Assembly: GCA_001574975.1 (NCBI GenBank)
Contig: KQ965733.1
Coordinates: 375,012-439,011 of the forward strand
Direction of reading: 5' to 3'
Source: Gonapodya prolifera JEL478
Lineage: Eukaryota > Monoblepharomycota > Monoblepharidomycetes > Monoblepharidales > Gonapodyaceae
Length of the DNA stretch: 64,000 bases
A program made the position numbers and the translations under genes. The notes under the pieces were generated by a model. That model saw only the letters and a list, made by a program, of their open reading frames with translations. It was not told the DNA's origin and did no database searches. Below, in pieces: positions 54,552-64,000 of the stretch. Each line of letters opens with the position of its first letter. The first letter of the stretch is position 1.

Positions 54552-56586
54552 CCCCGTAACGCTTGCTCGCGGTACCCCTCACGCCGCTCCAACTCCCTCC
54601 TGCCCTCGAGCCGCTCCCTCCTCCTCGCCTCGCCGCCCTTCCACCGCTCGACCTCCTCCGCCCCCCTTGGGAGCGCCTGGGGGACAGAGACTTTCCCCCC
54701 GCTCGAATCGACGGCGACGAGCGTTACGTACCCCCTATTGGCCAAAAACGTTTCCGTTCGGGGCACCTCGCCCGGTCTGCGCGATGCGGGGCGCTGGACC
54801 GTGACGGTGACGTAGACTTCGAGCGAGGAGTGCCATGTGCGCGACGTTTGGGAGCGGATGGTGAGGATGTCGGAGACCATGATCCCGCGAGCGAAGTGGA
54901 CCGAGTCCATCGAGGCTGTCAGCACGTGTTCGCGAGCGTGGCGGTAGGCTGGTGCCGTGGTGGTGGGGTTCGAGGTTCAACGTTCCACAGGAAGGACGTT
55001 AGGCAAAGTTGGCGATAAAAGACGCCAGTCGAATCACTCACCGGACAGGTGCGCGCACGACTCCATCCATTTGAGAACCTGCCCGCCAAACGCGTTTCCC
55101 TATACACACGCCAGTTCCATTAGCTCCACCCAACCACGCTCAACTTCAACTCCCATCCTTTCACGCACCATATTATTCACATGCTGCGGAAACACCACGT
55201 GCGTCATCTCCGTTACGCTCGCAGAGGACGAGCGGACGGGCCCCGCTGCGGAGAATCCGGAGCGGCCGTTGAGGGAGGGGAAGTGCGAGCGCGGCGAGGG
55301 GGAGTCGAGTGTGGGCGTCGCAACGGGCTCGGGGGAGAGTGTCGGAGTAGTGCTGGGAGTGGGGGACGTGGAGGATGTGGAGGTTGGTGATGGTTTGGAA
55401 GGGCGAACGGTGGTGGAGGAACCGGATTTCGCGGCTGTGTGGAGGCGCAAGGTGTCAGAAAGAAGTACGGTGTCACCGTGACGAGATTTCGTGGTGCTTC
55501 GGACCCCCCACAGTAGCCCTCCGGCCAGTCCATTGATCAATTCTGACCATATCTCGCTCTGAGACAGCGTCCACGCCATTCTCCCTCTGTCACAGCGTCC
55601 TCCGTCTTGGTGATCTTTCCTCTCTGCCCCGAACTCTCCATCCCACTCCCGCCCCGCGGCCCCACCCTGAAGACGAACCTATCCTCTTCTCCCTCCGTTC
55701 CTCCGCCTCGACCCACCGCCGCCGCTCGTCGGCCGTCTGCGGAATGACTTCTGGCACGGGCACGGGCACCGAGTGTCCCTTTGACGGGTCGGACGAGAGG
55801 GCGACGAATGTCAGGTATGCTTGGCATGCGTGTCTGGGGGTGATAGAGGTGTGGGGTAGGGATTGAGGAAACCAATGAGAGAAAGAAGGAAGAAAAGACT
55901 GTGAGAACCAGTCCCGGTATTTTACTTTAATCCGCTTCACGGGGCACTTAGGCCTCGGGCTCGGGTGCTCGTCCCCCCTTTCAAAACCCGACGCGTACCT
56001 CATGACCCCACTTCTGATATTCGCGGCTTCAACCCTGACACCGACTTCCATGGAGGTCCTCCATGCGCGGTTGCATGTTGCCTGGAGGGTGATTGTGTCG
56101 CCGAGCCTTATGGGGCTGAGGAAGTGGACCGCGTCGACGGATGCCGTGACGCAGGATCCCCACATGTCCGAGTGTCTCTGGCGGTGGGGGATAGTGAGGT
56201 GTGGGTGTGGGTAAAGGTTGGTCAGCTCGAGTCGGAGGGGTGAGAGGGAGAGAGAATACAAGAGAGCGCACCTGAGCGCACACGACGCCAACAACGTCAA
56301 TGAGCGCAAGGATTTCCCCGCCATACGCGACGCCGCTTTAGGAGTTTCACGCGGGGTGCCGGAATGCGGGAGACGACAATGGGCACGGCGTCGCGGATCG
56401 CAACCACAGACTCGTCAGCATCCCGTCACGGGATGAATGCATCACATCGCTTTCTCACGTGTCGTCGACCTCCTCTGGCCTGATGACATGTGTGTGTAGT
56501 GTGCGCGAGACGTGGCTCTGCTTGGGCTCTCTGCGCGGGAAGACCTCGGCGGACGGGAGAGTCTTCGTGGGACCTGCGGCGGACAT
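54542..56586 (-). CDS. Double-hotdog acyl-CoA thioesterase (ACOT type)
   Basis: The enzyme is predicted to split acyl-CoA into free acid and CoA. Exon 1 from the ATG at 56586 reads MSAAGPTKTLPSAEVFPRRE and KQSHVSRTLHTHVIRPEEVD. An intron of about 109 bases (56349-56457) joins it in frame to GVAYGGEILALIDVVGVVCA, the GG-x-IL helix of hotdog 1. The same fold continues with VTASVDAVHFLSPIRLGDTI and ACNRAWRTSMEVGVRVEA-like sequence (about 56150-56030), then HACQAYLTFVALSSDPSKGH. The second hotdog has TEMTHVVFPQHVNN, GNAFGGQVLKWMESCAHLSG and LTASMDSVHFARGIMVSDIL, and then TWHSSLEVYVTVTV. A Glu/Arg-rich tail ends RGKL at 54542. The two catalytic halves are linked by a Ser/Thr/Pro-rich stretch (about 55470-55210). 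Chain length preference and compartment are unknown. Confidence 0.85.
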
Positions 56587-56922
56587 TGCGCACGCGACTC
56601 GCACGCTGATGCGTTGTTGCTGAATCTGTACGGAAACGCTTTGGTTCCGGTTGTGGCCGCAACCGCAGCATGCGCATTCCGACAGCGCGCCATGTATTGC
56701 ATACGTGTTCTCTCATACGACGAAACTGTTTTCTTGTCTTGTCTTTTGCTTGAGCCTTCAAATGTAAAATCCAAAGTCAAAACATATCGCGCCGCACTCG
56801 ATATCCGCAATATATTAAATTCCAAACCAGGCAACTACCTCCATCGCCCACTACCCTCACTGAAGAACCACCTACTGCCTCCATCTGTTACGCCAACGCC
56901 TTTCTCTCCCCGAAAAACCTCC
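56587..56922. promoter_or_regulatory. Divergent promoter region between thioesterase and membrane protein
   Basis: 336 bases separate the ATG of the thioesterase (minus) from that of the membrane protein (plus). An AT-rich stretch with TATATTAAAT is at 56810-56820, about 105 bases before the plus-strand ATG, a candidate TATA-like element. No factor site is recognised. Confidence 0.45.
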
Positions 56923-57929
56923 ATGTCAGCAGCCGAAACCACCCCACTCCTCGGCACCTCTTTAGCCCCCGCAGCGGTGAAAGACACCACCACAGAGGGC
57001 CTCAGTCTCGGTTTCCGCACCGCGCGCGCCATCGGGATCGTGGCGCTGCTGCTGGGGCTTGCCCAGGTGCGTTTGTGTTTGCGGGGAACGCGGACGCGGA
57101 CGCGGACGGGGACAAGGACTTCAGGATGTGGAAACACGAATGAAAATCAATTCCGTCCCAATCCACGCATGCACCACCACTGACCGTTTTTCCCTCCTGT
57201 CTGTCGCCCTTTCCCTCCAGGTATCCCTCTCCATCTACGCCATCGTGCGCACCAAGGACGAAGAGTGCGACCAGCCCTTGAAACTCTTCATCGGGGCATA
57301 CGCCGCGCGGGTCCTCCTCTCGGTGCCCTTCTACGGCACGCAGCGGTTCGGTATATGGAGCCCTTCATGGGGCGTGAGTGGGTTTGCAAGGTGAGAGGCC
57401 GGGTCTGCACAAGAGGACACGCACGAGTCCACTGCTAAACCCCCCCCTCCCCCCCCCCTTGCCCCACATCCAAAGCTTCGCCCTCAGCACGCTTGACGTC
57501 CTTAACCTTGTGCTGTTCATATTCGGCAACATGTGGGTCTTCAGCTCCGAAACCTGCCGGGACACCTCCCCCTGGGCATTCTGGACCGGGTACGCGTGGA
57601 TCGTGTGGGAGTGGGTCGCCGTCGCAGTTCCGTTGACGCTGTGCTGTGAGTTATCGCTTCCTTCTGCTTCTACTTCCACCGTTCCATGCGGGGCTGTTCT
57701 GACGTATTTCGAATCCTCCTCAACACCACGTCCCCACCCCCGCCCGCCACGCCCAGTCTGCGTCCCAGTGACCATCATGCTCAACTGGCGTCCCGTGCTC
57801 AGCGCGCTTGTTATCTTCATGACGCTTCTTAGGCCAGGCTCGCACTTCACCGCGATCTACGCTCCCGTGGAGCCCCCCGTGCAAGCGGTGGCGGACAATG
57901 GGCAACCACACGTTGCCAGCGCGGTGTAG
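56923..57929 (+). CDS. Multi-pass membrane protein, unknown function
   Basis: The start at 56923 gives MSAAETTPLLGTSLAPAAVK, a cytosolic leader with a TTPLL motif that resembles dileucine sorting signals. Helices follow over four exons: ARAIGIVALLLGLAQ then VSLSIYAIVRTK; LKLFIGAYAARVLLSVPFYG; LDVLNLVLFIFGNMWVFSSE; FWTGYAWIVWEWVAVAVPLT; IMLNWRPVLSALVIFMTLLR. A short hydrophilic tail ends at 57929. Introns lie at about 57067-57221, 57373-57475 and 57646-57760. The core (FIGAYAARVLLSVPF, then NMWVFSSE) recalls the membrane part of plant and oomycete membrane-bound RING proteins, but no RING is present. Function is unknown. A vacuolar or endosomal location is a guess from the leader. Confidence 0.65.
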
Positions 57930-58229
57930 GAGGGTAGGGAGAAATTGCAGGAAGGGGGAGGAGAGGGTTCCGATATTTTCTTATTCTGTGGGTCTGGGTG
58001 ATGATTGGCTGCTTGCCCTTTTAACTATACCGAGTTGTAATGACCATATGAGCGCTGATTCCAGAAAAGCTGCATTTTGCATGCATGTGGGAATTGAAAA
58101 ATCTCTACTACAGTAACGTTGTTGCAGGCAGTACATGCCAACTTTGATCCAGAAAAAAAGTCTGTTCCTCAAATGTGTCCACTTTTCGGTCCTCACTCCT
58201 CCCCTTCCCTGAATTACTCTTCCATCCCC
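57930..58229. other. Convergent intergenic region
   Basis: 300 bases between the 3' ends of the membrane protein (plus) and the CNNM-like gene (minus); no gene is seen. Confidence 0.4.
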
Positions 58230-61144
58230 TCATGACACCCTCTGCTCACTCTTCGCCCTCCTATCGGTCACCTTCCATTCCAGCCCTCGTCCCCGGGCGC
58301 CGTTCTCACTCTTCCCGTCCCCGTTATCATCTTCTTCTCCCCACTCCGCATCGAACAGCCTCGCCTCCTCCGCGCGCGCAAGGGCAGGCTTACCGTCGTC
58401 GCTCACGTCCGAGTGCCGCCGGGAGAGGAAAAAGTCCGCGGGGTCCCCGTTCGGACGCTGCGACGCTACAACGCTATTCCGCGCGCCGCCAAACGAGAAG
58501 ACCTTCACGCCGCTATAACTCTCCGCAAGGACCGGCACGACCAGCTGCGTCGGCGTCCCCTCCCCGTCGTCCACCTCCACGCTGCTCCCATCACTGCCCG
58601 AGCTGTCCCCGTGCTTCACTTCCACGGAAAGCCTGGATCTGCCCGGTGGCGATCGCCGACCACCCTCGGACTGGCGACGAGGGTGCGGTAATGACGTGAC
58701 CGTGGATCCGTAGTCTGTTGCCACAACACTCTCGCCGAGGAGTGGCGCGAACTCCTCCGACGGGCGCGGACCAAGCACAGGGCTTTCTCCAGGTTGTCCC
58801 AGAAGGAAATGGCGGCGAATGGCGGCAGGCCGAAGTGGCTTGGTGTTTGATACGACTTTTGATCCAGTAATGGTGGAATCCCCTTGCTCGCTGGTTGCTC
58901 CGTTTGGGGGTGAAGGGATGGTGTTTTGAAACGGAGAGATGAACTTTGCGACCGCCTTGAGCGCACGCCAGGGCTTGCGTTGGACAGGTTCCTTGGTGTG
59001 GACGTCAACGAATTCGTCCGCTAGCAAGTGTGGCGTCTCCTTGGAGTGTTTAATTTCGAAAGCAACAACCTCGCTCACTTTCATCAATGATTTCTTCGCC
59101 TATCAGCTGATTAAGCATGAGGATGTTGATGAGTTGAGCCCCAAAGAAGTGATAATGTAGGAACAAACCTCCTCCAGCACATCCTCCAACGTCAGAATTC
59201 CAATGATTTTCGACACGGGCTGCATATCCACCGTGTGCCGACCGGCCATTCGAACTGAAGGTGGCGCCGGTGAAGCTTCCCGTGCCGACACCGCTTCCTG
59301 ACCCATGCTGAACTTTCGAATCGGGGGGACCCCAGTATTAGACCGGCGAAGTGGGGCACGTAGTGGGGCAGGTCGGCGGGTGATGGCGCGGGTCTCCTCC
59401 AGTGAGACTGCCGCCATGTGAGAGCGTCCCTCCTGGAAGAAGTTGAGCTGCGTTGTTTTACGTTAGCGTCCTCATGTGGAATATTCTTCGAGTTAACGTC
59501 GCTTGGAACATACCATATCAAAGAGCTTGAATGATAATTCAGGCAATTGGTCACCACTTGCAATATTCAACAATAAACGAAAATTAAGCTCACTGGCGTC
59601 GCACTGCTTACAACAGGCAGAAAAGCCAAAGGGAAATCGTTGACAGCGAGACAGTCGTGGGGATCATAGTCTAGAAGCTGTTTTGCGAGGAAGATTGCAA
59701 CCAAGTTGCTACGCTCTTTGTCGTACACCGGAACACGGGAAACGCCTCGCTGCTTGAGCTCTCGAACTGTGTTCTGGTCGCAACACCAATTTAAAAGGGA
59801 GTGAGTCGGGCGCCACTAACAACTGAATATACCTTGTCCAACTTCTGGTGGATTTCCAGCAAGTAAGCGTCCTCAACAACGAAGACTGTCAGTGTCCCCA
59901 ATTCTCCTAAAAGTGGATCTCAGACTCACCTCTAGTGGTGTGTACACCTGCGCTACTGTCTTGTGACTGAGGTCGAGCACTGCGGAGATAATGTTCACCT
60001 AAAGTGATATGTGAGCGCCTCTTCACATCTTCGACGATTTCACGACTTACCTCATCTTCAGACAGCCCAGCGTTCCCAAGATGTGTGGCATTATGAAGAG
60101 AGACTAGAGTTTTCAGTTCTGCTCGTCGATAAACCGTCCCTAGTTGTTATTATTTGTTTCATAGTTGTTTTCTCGACATCCAGTGAACTTGTTCTGAACA
60201 CACCTTCTTTCTCCCCTAATAGCCAATCCAGCAATTTTCCAATGGGCCAAGCCAAAGGATACAAAACTATCATTAGGAGATTCGCGAGGGGTGCAAAAAA
60301 CGCTCCTATTTCAAGTCCATATCGCGAGCAGAGAGCGTTCGGAATTATCCTTCAAGAAGCGATGATGGTGTAATTAGTTCTTTCAGTTGCGTCTCGACGA
60401 TTCTCACTCTCCAAATAGCACAACGAGCGCTGTTGAGAGAATCACAACGGTGATTCCACCGGTTCCACCCGTGAGATCTTTGTTACCAAGTCACACCGGA
60501 AAGGGCATTCGCAGTCAAACGTTGGTAAGGGGGGCAGCTCTCTTGTCTCAACTCTCACCGTCCATGATGAGCGGTAGTGTCTGTCCACAAACACGGCAAG
60601 TCGTCATCAGATGTGCGGCAAGTTATCAGGAGATCATCTTTACCTCATTTACTACTACATTGCCGAGTAGCAGGGTAATGAGCAGAAGATGTCCTCGGCT
60701 CCGGACTGGTTCGATTTTCATTGCCATCTTCTTCTGGCGTTCTTCTCCGGCAGCTTTGAGAATTTCCAGGTTCGTGAGGTCCAGGCTGAAGTATCCGATG
60801 GTAAGACCTTGAAATTTCAATGTAAATCACCCGACGTTTCCAGTCAGCCGTGAATAAAGTGTTTGGAGACCGCCGGCATTTGGAAGTTGAACTGTACCGG
60901 CAAACAAGCCTCCAACGCAGCACAGAACGAATGCAAAGGCAGCTTTGACATAAAATTCCGTCGTCCCGAACGGGGTGCCTTCGGTCTCTTTGCCATCATC
61001 GCTAAGCACGGTTTCGGTTCTCCATGGACGAATCTCCGCCCCTACCGCGACCGAGCTGGCACCCAGGATGCACAGCACCACCAAGAGGTGGATCGATCGA
61101 CCTATCGCTGGTACACTGCGCCGCCAAGAGGACAATTGATGCAT
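58230..61144 (-). CDS. CNNM/Mam3-type DUF21-CBS membrane protein
   Basis: The family (yeast Mam3, animal CNNM) has a DUF21 membrane domain, paired CBS domains and a cytosolic tail, and takes part in magnesium or manganese handling. The start at 61144 gives MHQLSSWRRSVPAIGRSIHL with a signal-like leader. A first helix FYVKAAFAFVLCCVGGLFAG is joined across an intron (about 60819-60907) to LTIGYFSLDLTNLEILKAAG, the DUF21 signature. Then come SRGHLLLITLLLGNVVVNE, GGITVVILSTALVVLFGE and IIPNALCSRYGLEIG, followed by LLMIVLYPLAWPIGKLLDWL. CBS regions follow with SEDEVNIISAVLDLSHKTVA, VRELKQRGVSRVPVYDKERS and VSKIIGILTLEDVLEE. The tail after 59080 is Ser/Asp-rich and ends at 58230. Six or more short introns are needed. 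The order is complete. Confidence 0.92.
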
Positions 61145-61389
61145 TATGTCAAGTTCCTTGCCCTGCCCGGCTAAATTTTGGGTGAACCTTTGTTTCTCCT
61201 TAACACGGGAATTCGTCTACTCTTACAACGGTTACCTCCCTGGAATTTCGTAGACACTTCGTAAACAACTCGCAGTTGCTATGTGTGAAGCAGATTTGGC
61301 TCTACACAAAGTGCAATTCATTTTCTGAGAGAGGCACGAGTTAAATCTCAAACATCCTTCGGACTCTCAGCGTAGTCAGCAAACTTATC

Positions 61390-62400
61390 AACGTCCGATA
61401 TCATGCATTTAGCAATACTCCAAGGGGATTCGGTGTGTTGTGTTTCGAAAACCACACATCAATCGGTCCCACCACAAGTCTAAAAACTGTCTGTGCACCA
61501 TTCCACTGCCCGGCAGCGGCAATGACTCTTGAGGTGTCCTGTCAGTGATCCAAAAGATATCACCGGCCTTCAAATCAAGTGGCGTTGTGAAGAGATGTCG
61601 CATGCTACCAAGGGCTCCATCCCGATCCACGAGCGCGTTGTTGCGCACGATGTGGTGATACACCCGAGAAGAATGTGAGACATTGGATCCGAAGTAAATT
61701 CCATCCACTGGTTGTTTGGTCCAACCGTCCAAAACACCCTCGCCAGACCGGTAAAAGACTTGGCGATTTAGCGGCTCCAACGAGTCCTTGCTCCTCAATA
61801 CGTGGCTCTCCACATACAAGCCAGACCGTTGATGAGATTCGCCCGCGGGAACATTACGTTCGTCAATGGTGAGATGTACAACACCATTCTTCGTTGCAAG
61901 ACATCGTTGGATCATGTCGCGATACCCTCAAAAATCTTCCGGTAAATCCCCGTCAAATCATGAGTAAGGATAGGCATCATCTCGATTTGAATTCCTGTGG
62001 GTGGAGGAAATGTTGTTGTACCGGCTGGTACGAATGCGTGACTTGAGAATGGAACGTTTTCGTTTCGCCAAAGCGCGTTCCTTGGTGGACACATGCTTTA
62101 AAAATCGACAAACACAGGCGAGTGTACGCAGTCCCCGTATGTTAAGGAAAGCGCAACTACCTCGAAGACATCGAGGGGAAGTTTTGGTGTTGGGGTCGCT
62201 CGCGACTGCATTGGTGCGCATACTTCCATCGAATAATTTGGGGGATGATCCGCCGTGTCTTTTTTTGACAACGCCTGCCCGCAACACCAAAACAAGACGA
62301 TTAAGCGTTTCGCGTTCAGTTCGGTCAACCAACGCTTTCCATGGTTCGTGACCTGTGCACGTCCGAAGGACACAATTTACCTTGCACGTCATCTAAACGG
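61390..62400 (-). pseudogene. Decayed paralog of the F-box-like gene
   Basis: This minus-strand stretch is a damaged tandem copy of the gene at 62502-63446. Recognisable pieces are RGLRTLACVCRFLKHVSTKE, VHLTIDERNVPAGESHQRSG, VDGIYFGSNVSHSSRVYHHI, ALVDRDGALGSMRHLFTTPL and FWITDRTPQESLPLPGSGMV. They lie in different frames. Near the end one base is missing relative to the intact copy (TTTTTAGAC against TTTTTCAGAC), and at least two further frame changes occur in the N-terminal half around 62110-62170 and 61915-61990. It therefore cannot encode the full protein as it stands. The central Lys-rich insert of the intact copy is absent. Confidence 0.8.
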
Positions 62401-62501
62401 GCTAAACTTTCTTAAGACATCTTCTTCGATTGTACAATGCCACTTAACATACACGTAAACGCAATTAGTTAACGTTACAGACATTTCAGACAATTGCAAT
62501 C

Positions 62502-63446
62502 TTATGTGGCAGTGCTACTGGTAGCTTTGGATTCCGTTCGAATGTCAGCAAACTTATCGATATCGGTTATCTGGCAATCAGGGAGCACTCCATGGGGATT
62601 GAGCGTATTGTGTTTCGAAAACCACACGTCAATTGGTCCCACCACAAGTCTGAAAAACTGTCTGTATACCATCCCCCTGCCCGGGAGCGGTAAGGACTCG
62701 TGCGGTGTTTTATCAGTCATCCAGAAGATTGCCCCCGCCTTCAAATCCATTGGGCCTGAAAAGAGATGGCGCACACTGCCCAGGTCACCATCCCGACCCA
62801 CCAGTGCGGTATTAAGCACGACGTGACGGTACAAGCGGGAGGAATGGGCGATGTTGGACCCAAAGTATATCCCGTCGACAGGTAAGCTGGTCACACTATC
62901 CACGCTACCAAAGCCCCAATTGAACATAATTCGGCCACGAGATTTCTTCGTGGCCGTCTTCTCGGCTTGCTTCCTCTTGATCCCCGCCAGTGGGTCTCCA
63001 CTTCTCACCACTGGGCTTTCCACGTGCAATCCCGACCGTCGATGTGCTTCACCCGCGGGAACCCTTCTTTCATCAATGGTGAGATATACAACACCATTGT
63101 TCTTCAAGAGGAGACATTGTTGGATCATATCACGGTATCCACGGCAATCTTCCGGCAACGTCCCCGTCAGATTGTTTGCAAGAATAGGCATCATGTTGAT
63201 CTGAATGCCCTTGGGTGCAGGAAACGTTGCACTGAAGGCCGGTAAGTACGCCTGCCCAACATATGGGACATTTTCCTTCCGCCAGGCGCGCTCTTTGGTG
63301 GCCACATGTTTTAGGAATCGGCAAACGCAGGCGAGTGCCCGCAGTCCCCGTCGATCAAGATAGAGCACCACTCCCTCGAAGACATCGAGGGCAATTTTTG
63401 GAGTAGAGACGACTCGTGATTCCATGTGCTCCGGTGGGTCCATCAT
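62502..63446 (-). CDS. F-box-like protein with conserved C-terminal domain
   Basis: An intact reading frame of 314 codons without introns. The N-terminus KIALDVFEGVVLYLDRRGLR and ALACVCRFLKHVATKERAWR fits an F-box, the Skp1-binding motif of SCF ubiquitin ligases. The middle contains VVYLTIDERRVPAGEAHRRS and a Lys/Arg insert (GIKRKQAEKTATKKSRGR). The C-terminal part reads VDGIYFGSNIAHSSRLYRHV, VRHLFSGPMDLKAGAIFWMT, DKTPHESLPLPGRGMVYRQF and FSKHNTLNPHGVLPD. I recall the TPHESLP...YRQ(F/Y)FR(L/V)V pattern from uncharacterised eukaryotic and large-DNA-virus proteins, but no function is established to my knowledge. Its relation to a ubiquitin ligase is inferred only from the F-box-like start. Starts at 63446 or the next ATG (63425) are both possible. 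Confidence 0.75.
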   Translation of the reverse strand: MMDPPEHMESRVVSTPKIALDVFEGVVLYLDRRGLRALACVCRFLKHVATKERAWRKENVPYVGQAYLPAFSATFPAPKGIQINMMPILANNLTGTLPEDCRGYRDMIQQCLLLKNNGVVYLTIDERRVPAGEAHRRSGLHVESPVVRSGDPLAGIKRKQAEKTATKKSRGRIMFNWGFGSVDSVTSLPVDGIYFGSNIAHSSRLYRHVVLNTALVGRDGDLGSVRHLFSGPMDLKAGAIFWMTDKTPHESLPLPGRGMVYRQFFRLVVGPIDVWFSKHNTLNPHGVLPDCQITDIDKFADIRTESKATSSTAT

Positions 63447-64000
63447 GGCTTGAGTTTGAAAACGAAACTACTCGCTGTGGGCGATTTACCTGCCTCCCCA
63501 ACATCCCGAAAACCTTGAAATGTATATTGCGGGAAAGGAGCATTGTTGATTGATTTTGTTACACGCTGTGACTAAAGAAGATTCTCCATGCGGATCTCAC
63601 CAACCAGGAACCATCTGAGTCAGATGTGTGACAGGAAAGTACGTTCATATCACGGTGAGTAAGAAGCAAACTTATTACTTGAGAGCCACTGCGATAAGTA
63701 CTCCATGGTGCACGAATTCATTGAATGTGGTACAAGACAGTGTTACATTAATTATTTTGTCTCCCTGTGTATTGGATTTCGAACATTTTCACCTTTCTTT
63801 AGTTCTTCATTGCTCAGTCTTACTTTTGTAGCAATATCGTGTGAAAGGAAAGCCCCTCACTTTAAATGTCAACCTTTGAAATTTTCAATGCAAGAAAAAA
63901 ATAAGAAGCAAAACGATACTCTTCAATACATTAGCCTCCTCTCGCCCTGCTGCCCTCAAGAAAAACATGTCGAGGTGCACAATTTGCTTCCCAATGACAA
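63447..64000. other. Right-end region without a supportable gene
   Basis: The last 550 bases hold the 5' flank of the F-box-like gene and short open frames with no family features. A gene may continue beyond the edge. Confidence 0.45.

Noticed and set aside
58175-58699. Plus-strand frame of 174 codons
   Set aside because: It is opposite the Ser/Asp-rich tail of the CNNM-like gene and shows only Ser/Pro/Arg-rich shadow composition.

Overview
The window looks like nuclear DNA of a zoosporic (chytrid-type) fungus. Genes on both strands are closely packed and most are cut by many short GT-AG introns of about 50-70 bases. The proteins match fungal or eukaryotic families. A flagellar radial-spoke head protein (RSPH4/6 type) and a Tubby domain, both typical of organisms with a cilium or flagellum, point to a flagellated lineage. 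I see no rRNA, CRISPR array, plasmid feature or recognisable autonomous transposon. The only RNA genes I can support are two identical tRNA-Val(CAC) copies. Gene spans run from start to stop codon and include introns. Assignments come from reading the sequence and recalling families; no search was run.

Left part (1-25 kb): an ABCG half-transporter (+); a gene whose spliced frame joins an Sld2/DRC1-like replication motif to a complete Tubby domain (+); a signal-peptide agmatinase (+); histone acetyltransferase HAT1 (-); a proline-rich two-finger C2H2 factor (-); a BNA3-type kynurenine aminotransferase (-); a single-pass membrane protein (-) divergent from nucleolar NOP16 (+); and the radial-spoke protein (+).

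Middle (25-46 kb): a receptor-like protein with a cysteine-rich ectodomain, one membrane helix, a predicted SH3 half-domain and a Pro/Ser tail (+); a DUF4436 membrane protein (-); tRNA-Val; peroxin PEX13 (+); an intronless ankyrin-repeat protein (+); a serine beta-lactamase-like hydrolase (-); the second tRNA-Val; a long coiled-coil protein (+); an unrecognised gene (-); and a seven-helix CREST/ceramidase-like protein (+).

Right part (46-64 kb): a small secreted cysteine-rich protein (+), a WD40-like protein (+), two poorly resolved genes, dihydroxyacetone kinase (+), a double-hotdog acyl-CoA thioesterase (-) divergent from a multi-pass membrane protein (+), a CNNM/Mam3 DUF21-CBS protein (-), and a tandem pair of F-box-like genes (-), one open and one decayed.

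These are mostly unlinked housekeeping genes rather than one pathway. The most unusual item is the Sld2-Tubby gene at 5.3-8.2 kb. Next are the F-box-like pair with a conserved C-terminal domain, the SH3 receptor, and a 65-base direct repeat lying at the 3' ends of two convergent genes.
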